The notes beneath the pieces are model-generated. The model was given only the letters and a program-made list of their open reading frames with translations, was not told where the DNA came from and made no database searches. The translations under genes and the position numbers were made by a program. From Phaseolus vulgaris (Eukaryota; Streptophyta; Magnoliopsida; Fabales; Fabaceae): a DNA stretch of 64,000 nucleotides. Positions 48,415 to 60,329 of the stretch are shown piece after piece (within the stretch, counting starts at the first letter, position 1; every line of letters begins with the position of its first letter). The stretch spans positions 7,467,835 to 7,531,834 of the forward strand of contig NC_023751.2 in the NCBI RefSeq assembly GCF_000499845.2. Direction: 5' to 3'.

Positions 48415-48840
48415 GAACTACCCATCGAGTACTCTTTGGACTCATAGCCACTTTTGGCTAACTCATTGAGTATTATTGACACAAGTCACTCCTGGTGAGT
48501 ATTCTTTGAGCCCACTCCTGGCTAACTCCTTGAGTATTCTTGACATAAGTCACTCTTGACTTAACTGGGCATTCTTTAGGCTCATAGTCATTCCTGACTA
48601 ACCCGTTGAGTATTCTTTCCTCAAGTCACTCCTGACCGACACCGAGTATTTTTTACTCAAGACACTCCCAAAAAACCTTGAATATTATTTACATCTAACC
48701 ATTCCTGGCTAACCGGGTATTCTTTCAGATTGCAAGCACTCCTAGCTGACCTCGTCAAGGAATATTCTTTACTAAAATCATTCCTGGTTGAACCTGAGTA
48801 TTTTTTGCCAAACAATCACTCTTGACTAAGAACTGGAGGT
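48415..48840. repeat. Degenerate minisatellite (GAGTATTCTTT / TCACTCCTGGCTAAC)
   Basis: About ten diverged copies of a unit of roughly 40-50 bp: TGAGTATTCTTTACTCAAG then TCACTCCTGACTAACC. Unit length varies. Direct observation; no coding frame. Confidence 0.85.
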
Positions 48841-48859
48841 TTGTTAATTCAATTTTCTA

Positions 48860-50690
48860 TTGATCATTAGGTCTGATGACTATGGAGAATTGTGTCTATC
48901 GATGAATACAATGTTTAGGCTTTCTCTCTTAGTTCAAATAATCTTGCTCTTTAGGAAGGGTAGTGTCTTTGAACGTATATAATGGTTGGATTCACTGTTC
49001 TAGGTAGTGGGATAAGCACTCTAAGTATTTTTCATAAAATTTATCTGAATTCTAGTACTTTAATCTTCATTAAGCTTGATGACACTTTTATGAAGCTATG
49101 ACGTATGCTTTATCATCTTATCAACATTTTTGTATAGTGCAATTAACCTCTAGATGAAATCCTTTTTATAAACTCTTGAAGAAGGTAATCGTCAAACAAT
49201 CACTTATAATTGTTAAGCATATTTAGCTTCTATGCATGTCCATTATGTGTCTGGCAATCTTTAACATGATTATTACATATAACACAATATCGATCTTTAT
49301 TCCTTTCTCTTCATAGTGTCATTGACAACTGAAAACGTTTATTTTCCTCGATAGTATAACATTTTGCACAAATTCATGATTGACATGCATTTCATGTAAG
49401 TCAATAATTGGGTAAGACTTAAAAATCTCTTCGTGTCAAGAAATTGATGAAGGAAACAATTTTAACTCACGTCTCGAAAGATCTTTCATATATGATTTTG
49501 AATGAATCTCTTTGGTAGAGAAAAATTCCCTACAAACATACAGTAATCACATAAATATTTATTTTAGGTACAAGATTTGCTTAATTTATGTGTATCATCT
49601 TATGTTTGGTACGCGTTTCATCCGTTTTTGTATACATCTTATCACACTTTGAATTTTTTTTTGCATAATATATTATATTGTTTATCAAACAAAACATTTA
49701 CGTATTAAATTATATAATATTGTGATCTTACAAACAAACTGTTACAGTTTTGAAACACTAATTAAAACTTGAGAAGTTCAATCTTTGCCTTAACATATAT
49801 TTTAAAACTTTGTTCTATTAAATACATTCTAAATTTGAGGTGAAGAAAATTGATATGAAGCAAAATTTATCATGATCCATTTGTTCCATTAAGTTCATCT
49901 TTAGTTTATTTTAGATTTTACCTTATCTAAGCCTTAAGCTATAATTGTTGAAGGAGGTTAAAAAATAAATAATCATTGAAGTGAAGAAAAGTGTTTGCCT
50001 TAGTTGGGCCATTCCAACTTTCTGTAGCTAATCAAAATTTGTGGGAATTTGGAGTACATCACATTTTTTTTAATTCCAACTTTAAGTGTTTTTGTGGTTA
50101 AATTTGCTCTATATTGAAACAATTTTTAAATAATTCTCTATAGTTCAAAAGTTTTTAACATAACTTTTATAATTAGTAACGCCCTATTTTGAATTTTCAG
50201 TTGAATCTCAAAGAGCTAAGTAAAAACTGTATATTTTATTATATATTTTTTTTAAACTACAAAAATTTGTTCCAGTTATAACTCATAATAATCAAATAAT
50301 TTAATCTATTTTACTTTTTCGTTGAATATTACTTTCAATTTTAAATTCGTTTTTTTTTAAACAACTCTTTCAAAGTTGACACATTCTTTCCTAATCTAGT
50401 CCTAAATATATTTTCTTTATTCTTTAATCGAATCAATTAGGCTGATGATTTACTCTGTTTTTAAAATAAGAGATGTTTCTCTTCACCCATATGCATTAAA
50501 AAAGCAGCATATATAAAGCATCCTACTGAAACAGTACCCTATAATAAATAACAAAAATAATAATGAAAAACCAACATGGGAAATTTCCTAGATAGCTAAC
50601 ACTACAAAAGACCTGAATTAGTGCTCAGAGATAAATCTGAATAAGTAAAACCAGAAAACAGAGTGACAATAATTATAGTAATAAAATAAG
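48860..50690. other. Intergenic region
   Basis: No gene or clear element was seen. Confidence 0.5.
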
Positions 50691-50743
50691 ATGGAAGAAA
50701 CGCTGAAAGCACTGCCTCTGTCCTGGCTCAGCGACCAAATTTC

Positions 50744-51389
50744 TTACACCAGGCGCAAGACACAGAAAGAGATCCATGAAACAATCAACATGGCAACAAT
50801 TGATGACACACTACTTGTTGAAGCCGAGTTTGATTTAGCAGCAGTGGTTGTGGTGGTGCTTGTCGGTGTGGCTGTGGTGGCTGTGCCATCAGAAGGTGAA
50901 GCCGTCCCAGTTGAAGGAGTAGTGTCTTTTCCTGCTTTGACAGTGACGGCGAGTTTCATGCCACCAGAACAATGTCCAGGAACAGAACATATGAAGTAAT
51001 GAGTGCCTGCAGTCTTGAGGGCAATTGTGCTTGCACCACTACTGTCTGAACTAATTGAATTCCCTGCGGTGCATGATTTGTAGTCACTCTCTTTAACTTC
51101 ATCCACTGTGTGCCCAGCTCCATAGTTGAACACTGTCACACAAATGAATCTCACATCAAGTTAAATATTGTTTTTTTGATATATAATTATGTAACAAAAA
51201 GTGAATTGTTTGCTAGTTCTTACCGAGAGTATCACCCACTGCGAAGGTCTTGCCACTAGTCCATGAACTATAATCAGCACCAATTGCCCAACCTGAAGAA
51301 TCTCCCACGGTGTGGAGGGTTGCCAGGGTTGGAAGGACCATGGTGACTGCTATGAGTGAGCCCAAAACCAGAGCAGTGGAGGATGCCAT
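50744..51389 (-). CDS. Uclacyanin-type blue copper protein (phytocyanin), 2 exons, 184 aa
   Basis: A cell-surface type 1 copper protein; electron transfer is the presumed role. Exon 1 is 51389-51224, exon 2 is 51132-50744; the 91 bp intron is GT-AG and phases agree. The start is the ATG before ASSTALVLG; an ATG five codons upstream (51404) is possible. Residues 1-25 are a signal peptide. The plastocyanin-like domain (26-120) has all four ligands, H63 (in [10 protein letters not shown]), C104, H109 and M114 (in [14 protein letters not shown]), and the probable disulfide pair C76/C110. A Met axial ligand points to the uclacyanin or plantacyanin class rather than stellacyanin (Gln). Residues 122-165 are a Ser/Thr/Pro-rich, AGP-like stalk and 166-184 a hydrophobic GPI signal. 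Confidence 0.94.
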
Positions 51390-51443
51390 GATTTGGTGAG
51401 ACAATGGGGAGGCTCTGAAGATGCAATTGGAAAATGGGTTTGG

Positions 51444-51451
51444 TTTATATT
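51444..51451 (-). promoter_or_regulatory. TATA box of the uclacyanin gene
   Basis: ATATAAAC on the minus strand, about 55 bp upstream of the chosen start codon. Confidence 0.5.
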
Positions 51452-51459
51452 GTTGAGGG

Positions 51460-52440
51460 AAGGTGATGGGAGTAGTTAGAGTTAGGGCCAGCTGTCAGAT
51501 TCTGCATGAGGAAATGACTTTAGTTGCACTTCATACCTAACAGCCACAAAAGATGGTGTTATGGGTTCTTTCCAACTCTCATTATTATGAGATACCAAAT
51601 AGTTGTTGAGTGGAATTATTATGCTGCAATCATAATGCCCTTTGACTAAACCTTTAGTAGGATCGGTTGTGATGAAGAAAAAAGAAAAAGCATGCATCTA
51701 TGTATCTCCTCTGCTTCCCCAGTTTTAAACTCTCTTAAACTGTTATCTGTTTTTTTAAGGAAATTTCTAGTTCCAATTTTGTAGCAACATGTTCCGACCA
51801 ACACGGTTGGGAAGTTACGTGTTTGTGCTTTGAAGGAACTCCTGTCAATATATCTGATGAGGTTCCTTACTACTCTGCATAATTACAGAAAACGAATACT
51901 TGCTTAGAACCTACACAACACGGAACTACTAACGCGTTATGTTAATAAATTATTAGGTCTTAACTAATCTTTATTTGATAAATTATTTTTTTAATCTGTG
52001 AAACTTTTAGCCATGCCATGAGTCAATAAATTGCCAACACATAATAATAATGATACATTGGCATGCTAAAAAGGACCATTAATAATTATAAAGTCTTACA
52101 CATCAACATTTGTATGGAAGATATCATTGCGTTGCTCCTTATAGCCACTCTTAAAGGAAAGGAATGAAGACAATACATGTTATTAGACAAGAGTGTAAAG
52201 CTTAGACTTTTCACGGGATTTAAGTATAATTAATAATAGGATGACGTGTTTCAAATCTAAATTCTTACAAAATTAAAGAAAACCAAACGCTTTTTCACTA
52301 AATTGGTTAACTATTTTTTTTAATTTATTAAAATGAACAGATTTTTAAAAATTATAAATGAACAGTATTTAAGAAACAAAACTTCAAAATGGTATCTCTA
52401 CATTGAAATTGAAATGGTTGGACAACTTTTATATTCTATA
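51460..52440. other. Intergenic region upstream of the uclacyanin gene
   Basis: No gene was seen. Confidence 0.5.
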
Positions 52441-52445
52441 GTTAT

Positions 52446-52960
52446 AGGGTGTGTTTGGATTGGGGAGGGGATTTGAGGAAGTGGATTTGAAATGATTTGA
52501 GAGAAAAGTGAAGTTGTTTGGATTGGAATATGTTAGAGTAAATTTGTGAGAAAAGTTTATTGAAGTTTGTAATTGATGTGATATTGTGAAAGATTTTTAA
52601 ATGTATAAAATATAAGTTTACAAATTTGATAAATAATAAATTTTTAAAAAATTATAAAATAATTTAATATAAAAGAATTTAGAAATATATATTAAAATTA
52701 AAATAAATTAAAAAATACGTATTAATAATTAAAATTAATCTTTTATTTATTATTTATTTTATTATAATATACAAATTAATTTTAATAATTAATATAAAAA
52801 TTATAAATGTAATATATATATATTAAAATATAATTTACATATATATATAATATATATATATATAATCAGTATGTAGTTTATTAATTTTTTAAAACAAAAT
52901 TAATATAAATCCAACTTTCCCTGCAAATCTCTTCACAAAGGAAGAGAAAGTTTCAAAGAA
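52446..52960. repeat. AT-rich dispersed element (TGTTTGGATT family), copy 2
   Basis: It begins GGGTGTGTTTGGATTGG, has the same order of words as the copy at 37070-37700, includes a (TA)n core at about 52815-52863 and ends near CCAACTTTCCCTGCAAATCTC. Ends were not fixed. Confidence 0.55.
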
Positions 52961-54400
52961 AAAAATTGTCTTGTTTTTCGTGTTTTTATACATCTATTTT
53001 TTTGTTTTTCCAACTTTCCCTGCACTTTAATTTTCTTCGTCATTCTCCATCTAGAAACGAACATAGCAATAATGAAATTATATGTCTCAATACTTTTGTT
53101 TTTAAAAATTATTTTATTTTTGAGTCATGATAGTTGTACATCCACTTTCCTTTTACATTAAACTTACAAGTATGTTGATGCAAGGAACTTGGAGAAAAAA
53201 TTAAAGGAAATAAACGAAGAAGCCAGAATCATGCATATATATCAAATACCTTAGTTTTGATGAAGAAGTCATAGAAGGAATAGTTAGATTGTGTCCCATA
53301 GTAGCATATTTGAAAACATTCTAAGATATATAAAATGGTTTCTTTCTTAGCACGTAACCGTACATGAAATTTAAAAGATAGGGTGAAGGTGGCAACGGAA
53401 AGAAGAATTTGTTGGTGGGGTTTGGGAAAGAATGTGAGATGTGAAATCTTGATCCCAACAGCTTACCAAACACTATGACTGAATAAAGTTTATAGCACGT
53501 TAAATTAGTTTCTGGAATCATCATAACAGCTTAATTTAATCTTCAAATTACTACATCATTGTTAGGGTTTTTTTTTGTAATTATTGAAAATTATTATCAC
53601 TTATTAGTTTTTAAATCTAAAAGCAAGTCTGAAGCCTGGTCGTATGGGGTCCTTTGTTAGGGTGGCCCTTACCTGACCTCTTGGTGACGACGCCATTACG
53701 TAGAATAAAGGTGCAAAGGTTCTACGGGTTAGGGCGAAATTCTTATTTTTCTAGTTTATTCCGAGACCCCAATATTTTTAAAATATTAAAATTATCGAGT
53801 AATTGTTTGTATTCTGACTAAAAAATTTATATCTTAGATTCAGATTTTTCTAGAATTTTGAAGTACAAAAAATTTTAAATTATATATTTTAAAGTATAAA
53901 TTTATATTATAGATTTTATATTTCAGAATACAAATTTTGATTTATATTTTAAATTATATATTTCGTAATATACTATATTTTAAATTTTACCGATTATATT
54001 ATAGTATATTTCAAATTTTACAATTGAAAATGTAATGTATTTTGAATTCTAGAATTTAGTTCAGGGATTTGAGATGTTGAAGTGTTTTCTTATAAAAAAT
54101 TCACAATGGATTTGACCATGCAACTGGTAAAGATATTACTTGGTAGGAAGATTATAGTATTGATGGTAACCAAGCTAGGCAAGATTTAAAAGAAAAATGA
54201 AACGTAATTATGTCCCTGTACTATACGACATCTTAGGATCTTCAAACCGAGAAATGTTGACATAATACAAATTCTCGGCCTCTCGTCATATTGTCTTAAG
54301 GGATGATCATCGAATTTTCATCCATCTCACTTCGTTCTTAAACTAAATCAATTATTTATGAAGAAAAGATTATTAAAATAAGAACTTAATTAGATAGAAA
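52961..54400. other. Intergenic region with a short GC-richer island
   Basis: No gene was seen. 53627-53745 (GGTCGTATGGGGTCC...TTCTACGGGTTAGGGC) is markedly less AT-rich than its surroundings and looks like a piece of an unidentified repeat. Confidence 0.45.
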
Positions 54401-55388
54401 AGGAAGGATGTTAATTATGGAGATTAATTGTATATGCGATATTGTAATTACTTTGGAAATATAGCTCAAAACAAGACTGGATACAAAGAGAAGGAGGGAG
54501 ATCACTACCCTATATAAGAGAAAGAAGATGACTTGATAAAGGACAACAAACAAGAGACGACTATAATTGAGATAAGAGGAACAACAACCCACAGGAAGTA
54601 ATTCTAACTCATATTTTACACTATATTCACTATATTTTATTCTCTTACTAACTTGAGCGTCGGAATATCTTTTGCAAGTGGAGACCCCTCATTCCCTTGG
54701 AACCAATTCATGAAGCTTGTAAGGATACAATCTAATGACCATCTCGGAGTTTAAGTGGACTCAACACATGCTCCATAATTAACGTCCTCCCAAAATCCAA
54801 TAAATGGGATCTTTTTCATTAACTCCAGAGATTGACACTAAAACCATTTCACCACATGATCGGGCTCGGTCCATAACCTCACAATCTCCTACCCTCAGGC
54901 GTAATCCAATGAGGCTAATAAGTTCATAACCATTAAATTCAGAAATCAACATCAGATTCGCTTTCACCCTATCATTAGGCCCGACCCATGACCTCACAGC
55001 CCCCTAGCCTCAGACTAGCCTTAGATGTAAGCCAATGAGGCTAATTTTGGTGTAATCAGTACAAGCTCTTGTACTGAGTGGATTTTGGTTCAACTCCTTC
55101 CTGCAACAAATCTTTAATATTAAATCTAATAGCTTTAATAATAATTGGATAACAATATAATAGTAGTAAAAAATAAGAATAAAATTAGTTTTGGTATACG
55201 TGGGATTGAAATTAATTTGAGAATATAACTCAAAACAATACAAGGGCGAGAACACTATCCTATATAAGGGGAAAAAAATGACCTGATAAAGGACAACAAA
55301 CAAGAGACGACTAGAACTAAGACAAGGGAAACAATAACCAGCAACAACTCACATAGACTAATTTCAACTCATATTTTACACTATACTC

Positions 55389-55708
55389 TGTTGAGAAAAA
55401 CGGGTAATTTTCTCACTAAAACAAAACCCTAACAGAGCTACCCGACAAATAATATTGAATAAAATAAAGCGGAATAATAAAAGAGATAAAGAGGAAAAAA
55501 CACACCCGAAAATTGTTAACGGAATTCGGCTTGTTTAGCCTAATCTCCGAGCACAACAAAAACAACTCCCTTTTATTATTATGAGAGAAGATATTACAAA
55601 TTGGGATATATAACAGTGAAGGAAGAGCGTTTAATTTATAACCCTCAAACCTCCTTCCCAAACAATGAACCCACCGATGTGGGACTTGGGATTAAGCCAA
55701 AATCAACA
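55389..55708 (-). repeat. Copia 3' LTR
   Basis: 320 bp, TG...CA ends, adjacent to the TACTC target copy. The sequence immediately inside (AATCTCCACCTTGGC) is the polypurine side in element sense (GCCAAGGTGGAGATT). Confidence 0.93.
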
Positions 55709-55815
55709 AATCTCCACCTTGGCTTAATTTCAAGTCCCACCTAAAACAAATCTTCTCAAAACATAACAAAAACAAACTTTACAGTGCTTCAAATTTGCGC
55801 CTCCGGGCGCCAACT

Positions 55816-56841
55816 TCAAATGTGCAAGATATTAACCAAGTCTAAACAGTGTTCAAACTTGGTCCTTGTAACCACCTTGGTGAGCATATCTGCAGGATTC
55901 TCCGTAGTGTGAATCTTTTGGAGAACAATCTCCTCTTCTTCGAGAATCTCACGCACAAAGTGATAACGAACATCAATGTGCTTCGTCCGTGCATGAAAGA
56001 CTTGATTCTTTGCTAAATGAATAGCACTCTGACTGTCAGAATATAACTCAAGTTGTTTTTGACCAACTCCCAAGTCTTTAAGCAACCCATGAAGCCAAAT
56101 TGTTTCCTTCACAGCCTCTGTAATCGCCATATACTCTGCCTCTGTTGTAGACAAAGCCACCGTAGACTGCAAGGTAAACTTCCAACTAACTAGCACTTTT
56201 GCTAAAGTGAACAAATAGCCAGTTGTAGACCGTCGCTTATCCAACTCACCTGCATAATCAGAATCACAATATCCAACTATGCATTGACCAAGTGATTCAT
56301 CTTGCTCAAATGTCAATCCAACATCTAAGGTATTTTGGAGGTACCGTAGAATCCATCTCACAGCTTGCCAATGACCCTTACCCGGATCATGCATGTACCT
56401 GCTAACAACACTCATAGCCTGTGAAATATCTGGTCTCGTACACACCATTGCATACATCAAGCTTCCAACTGCATTTGCATATGGGACTTTCGCCATGTAT
56501 TCTCGTTCTTCATCAGTCGTCGGAGATAAACGGCTACTCAATTTCAAATGAGGAGCAAGTGGGGTACTCACAGGTTTTGTATCTTCGTGTATACCAAAAC
56601 GTTGTAGTACCTTCTGCAAATACTGCTTCTGTGACAACCAAAGTTTTCCCCTCTCCCTCTCCCTGTTTATCTCCATGCCGAGAATCTTCTTGGCTTCCCC
56701 CAAATCCTTCATCTCGAACTCTTTACTCAACTGAGCCTTTATCCTATCAATCTCAACTTGGCTCTTTGCTGCAATCAGCATATCATCAACATATAAGAGT
56801 AAGTAAATGTAGGAACCATCTTCAAGTCTGCGCAAATACAC
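55816..56841 (-). pseudogene. Copia reverse transcriptase (C-terminal half) and RNase H
   Basis: 341 open codons. It opens with [15 protein letters not shown], the RT active site. It continues with [17 protein letters not shown], then [21 protein letters not shown] and the RNase H motifs ([53 protein letters not shown]), and ends near the 3' LTR. This part alone is intact. Upstream, 56842-56958 is in the same frame but carries three stop codons (around VCKLSKSLYGLK and after SKYD). Confidence 0.93.
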
Positions 56842-56958
56842 ACATTAATCATATTTGCTTCTCTTGTACTTCTGATCCTTCATGAACTTATCAAATCGTT
56901 TGTACCACTGTCTCGGAGATTATTTCAGTCCGTACAACGATTTGCTAAGTTTACAAAC

Positions 56959-58038
56959 TCAATCTTCTTTACCATCAACCTTGTATCCTTCTGGTTGAGT
57001 CATATAGATTTTCTCATTCAAATCACCGTGTAGGAACGCGGTCTTTACATCAAGTTGAGCAAACTCCAAATTCAACTGTGCTACCAAGGCCAACAAAATT
57101 CGAATGGAGGAATGTTTAACAACTGGAGAAAATACCTCATTATAATCAATTCCCTCCCTCTGAGCAAAGTCTTTAGCAACCAACCTTGCCTTGTAGCGAA
57201 CATCTTCTTTATTAGGAAATCCTTCTTTCTTTGCAAATACCCATTTGCACCCAATTGCCTTCTTACCTTTTGGTAATTGTGCCAACTTCCACGTCTTGTT
57301 CTTCTTCAAAGACTGCATCTCCTCTTCCATCGCACCTGCCCAATTACCACTCTCTGAACTCAGAATGGCTTCTAGGTAAGTGGATGGAATGTCATCAACA
57401 ACTGGAAGTGCATAGGCAACCATATCCATGAAACGAGCAGGCTTCTGAATATCCCGTTTCTGTCTTCTAACTACAATTGGCGCTGATTGTTGTTGAGATT
57501 CTTGGGTAGGAACCTCTTCCTCATCTGACTCTTCTTCTGCCATAGGAGAGTCACTTGTAGTATCTCGTGTTGGGATCACCACTGTTTGCTCAAACTCCAC
57601 CTGCTTCCGAACACACTCCACCTGTTGCAGAGTATTATCAGCTCCTTCTGGATTTACCTTCTTTAACATGGAAGATTCATCAAAGGTAACATCCCTGCTG
57701 ATAATCGTCTTCTTTGCCTCTAGACACCACAAACGGTATCCCTTCACTCCAGGACTAAAGCCCATGAAAAGAGCCTTCTTTGCCCGTGGATCCAACTTTG
57801 ATTCAATCACATGATAATATGCAATAGAACCAAAAACATGCAAAGAATCAGTTGCAGGTTTTCCAAACCATACCTCTAACGGGGTTTTGCCATCTATAGC
57901 AGATGATGGCAAACGATTAACGAGATGTTGAGCGTATGTCACAGCCTCAGCCCAAAACTTTCTGCCTAACTCAGCATTAGATAGCATACAACGAACTTTC
58001 TCTACAAGTGTCTTGTTCATACGCTCTGACACCCCCAT
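56959..58038 (-). pseudogene. Copia integrase C-terminus and RT N-terminus
   Basis: 359 open codons: the end of the integrase core (MNKTLVEKVRCMLSNA, then WAEAVTYAQHLVNRLPSSA), the variable linker with acidic stretch, and the RT start (LPKGKKAIGCKWVFAKKEG, KARLVAKDFAQREGIDYNEV, LDVKTAFLHGDLNEKIYM). It joins the preceding fragment by a frameshift: an extra G in the GGGGG run near 58030. Confidence 0.9.
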
Positions 58039-58423
58039 TCTGCTGTGGTGTTTTCCTGACAGTGAAGTGCCGAACTATGCCACAATCTTGGCATACCTTC
58101 AGGAACGGATCACTCTTGTATTCTCCACCATTGTCTGTTATGAGAACCTTGATCTTCCTTCCTGTCTGGTTTTCAACTTGAGTTTTCCACTTAAGAAAAA
58201 TTCCAAGCACCTCATCTTTCTTCTCCATGGTAAACACCCAAACTCTCCTGGAAAAATCATCAACAAAAGTGACAAAATAATGCCTACCTCCAATTGACGG
58301 AGTCTTGGCAGGTCCCCACACATCTGAATGCACATAATCCAAAATACCCTTGGTATTGTGAATTGCAGTGCCAAACTTCACTCTTCGTTGTTTTCCCAAA
58401 ACACAATGCTCACAAATCTTCAA
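57977..58423 (-). pseudogene. Copia integrase N-terminus and core
   Basis: This holds the CC half of the zinc finger (CEHCVLGKQ), the core VHSDVWGPAKTPS with the first Asp, and ITDNGGEYKSDPF with the second. The catalytic Glu region (TPQQNG) is at the frameshift that ends the frame. Confidence 0.88.
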
Positions 58424-59168
58424 GTTTGCAAGTCTTCGTACCTTTCAACAGTCCCTGCTTGGCAAGAATTTGCAAGGATTTCTCTCCAACATGTCCCAAC
58501 CTCATATGCCACAGCTTCGTTGCCTCAGCATCCTTCTTAGTGCTAGAAGTTGTTGTCGCTACTGTCCCCACCACTGTACTACCTTGGTAGTAATACAGAT
58601 TGTTCTTCCTCACACCTTTCATCATCACCAGTGCTCCTGAAGTTGCTTTAAGAATTCCATCTCGCATCGTCACAACTAGGCCTTTAGATTCTAAAGCCCC
58701 CAATGAGATGAGATTCTTCTTCAACTTTGGCACGTACCGTACATCCCGCAAAATTCTGGTGGATCCATCATGATTCCGCAGCTTGATTGAACCTATCCCG
58801 ACTGTCTTACATTGATTATCATTACCCATGTAAACAACCCCGCCATCGAGTTCTTGAAAATCAAAGAACCATTCCCGAATGGGACATATATGATAGGTAC
58901 AACCTGAATCCAATATCCACTCATCTGGATACGATGATGTTGAAAGCGAGACAATTAAAGAGATATCTGATTCCACATCACTTTTGCATTCTGCAACATT
59001 TTCATCTTGCGGAACCTTCTCTTTCTTCTGCAGTTTTGGACAGTCTTTCTTCCAGTGTCCTTTCTCATGACAGAAAGCACACTCATCTTTGGCAACGGCT
59101 CGACCTTTAGACTTAGACATCCCTCTTCTCTCCTTTGTTTGGCTTTGCTGACGACCTCTTGCCACCAA
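58410..59168 (-). pseudogene. Copia gag zinc knuckle, protease and start of integrase
   Basis: A CCHC knuckle (CAFCHEKGHWKKDC), then the aspartic protease (WILDSGCTYHICPIREWF; catalytic Asp in DSG), then the pre-integrase GAG domain with LWHMRLGHVGEKSLQIL (HH of the zinc finger). A frameshift near 58420-58430 separates it from the integrase core. It is in frame with the upstream gag fragment except for one TAA at 59178-59180. Confidence 0.9.
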
Positions 59169-59177
59169 TGCTTCTTC

Positions 59178-59831
59178 TTATGTCGTTGATTTGGTTTTCA
59201 TCTTATCCTGCTTTCTCAATTCATGACTATATAAAGCAGAACAAACAGCATCTAACGACACATTCTCCTTCCCGTGAAGGAGGGTAGTCTCCAAATGTTC
59301 AAATTCATCAGGAAGAGATGATAACAACATCAAAGTCAAATCCTCATCCTCAAACTTCACATCTAAATTCAACAGGTCTGCTACTAATTGATTAAACATA
59401 GTGATGTGTGCATTCATAGTAGTACCTTGTTGGTAGTCAAATCGGAACAACCTTTTCTTCATCAGGAGCTTGTTCTGACCACTCTTCTTCAGAAACTTGT
59501 CCTCCAATGCCTTCCACAGTTTGTGTGCAGAAGTCTCATTTTTTACAGCGTACTTCTGCTCTCTGGACAGGCAGGATCGAATAGTTCCGCATGCTAACCG
59601 GTTAATGATACTCCAGTCTTTCTCCTCTACCTCTTTTGGTTTCTCTCCTTCAATAGCAATATCAAGACCCTGCTGAAAAAGAGAGTCCAAGACCTCTCCT
59701 TGCCACATGCCAAAATGTCTAGTGCCATCAAATATTTCCACCGCCAATTTCAAAGTGGACACCGGGAACCTCGACCATGATGACGAGGAGCCCGACACTC
59801 TGGATACATTCTTCGCTTCTTCTTCACCCAA
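59178..59831 (-). pseudogene. Copia gag capsid part
   Basis: 217 codons starting MGEEEAKNVSRVSG, with the UBN2/retrotran gag signature (FDGTRHFGMWQGEVLDSLF, AHKLWKALEDKF, LLSSLPDEFEHL). The start ATG lies about 10 codons inside the primer-binding site. It ends at a single in-frame TAA; relatives read through to the zinc knuckle. Confidence 0.9.
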
Positions 59832-59843
59832 GGCGAACCTTCG

Positions 59844-59856
59844 GCTCTTGATACCA
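59844..59856 (-). other. Copia primer-binding site
   Basis: TGGTATCAAGAGC on the minus strand, two or three bases from the 5' LTR; matches the initiator Met tRNA-type site of plant copia elements. Confidence 0.85.
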
Positions 59857-59858
59857 CT

Positions 59859-60177
59859 TGTTGGAAAAAACGGGTAATTTTCCCACTAAAACAAAACCCT
59901 AACAGAGCTACCCGACAAATAATATTGAATAAAATAAAGCGGAATAATAAAAGAGATAAAGAGAAAAAAACACACCCGAAAATTGTTAACGGAGTTCGAC
60001 CTGTTTAGCCTAATTCCAAGCACAGCAAAAATAACTCCCTTTTATTATTATGAGAGAAGATATTACAAATTGGGATATATAACAGTGAAGGAGGAGCGTT
60101 TAATTTATAACCCTCAAACCTCATTCCCAAACAATGAATCCACCGATGTGGAACTTGGGATTAAGCCAAAATCAACA
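59859..60177 (-). repeat. Copia 5' LTR
   Basis: 319 bp; partner of 55389-55708; adjoins TACTC at 60178-60182. Confidence 0.93.
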
Positions 60178-60329
60178 TACTCAATATCTTTAATGCTCTT
60201 ACTTACTTGAACGTCGGAGTATCTCCTATAGGTGGAACCCTTTATTTCCTTGGAACCAATTCATGAAGCTTGTAAGGATACAATCCGATGACCATCTCAT
60301 AATTTAACTGACCTTAACTACATGATCTG

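Larger units (their letters stand above)
55384..60182 (-). mobile_element. Ty1/copia LTR retrotransposon, near complete
   Basis: The element occupies 55389-60177 (4789 bp) and is flanked by TACTC at 55384-55388 and 60178-60182. LTRs are 320 and 319 bp, start TGTTG and end CAACA. By eye they differ at about 13 positions plus one indel, roughly 4%. The primer-binding site just inside the 5' LTR reads TGGTATCAAGAGC (minus strand), complementary to the initiator Met tRNA 3' end as in most plant copia elements. Order gag, protease, integrase, RT, RNase H defines copia; sequence motifs resemble the Tnt1/Tork group. It is inactivated by single stops and frameshifts. Confidence 0.95.
54413..60320. 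mobile_element. Small LTR-type element (TRIM-like), split by the copia insertion
   Basis: Two related terminal repeats can be read: A at about 54413-54770, and B at about 55180-55388 continuing at 60183-60320 after the copia element. Shared words include GACAACAAACAAGAGACGACTA, AACTCATATTTTACACTATA, ACTTGAACGTCGGAGTATC and GGAACCAATTCATGAAGC. Only about 400 bp of internal DNA separates A and B, with no polymerase coding, so it is TRIM-like or a deletion derivative. The TTGAGCGTCGGA-type phrase is typical of LTR 3' parts of plant gypsy elements. Confidence 0.7.

Noticed and set aside
51482..51697. 71-codon frame upstream of the uclacyanin gene
   Set aside because: No recognisable motif and overlaps the promoter side of a well-supported gene.
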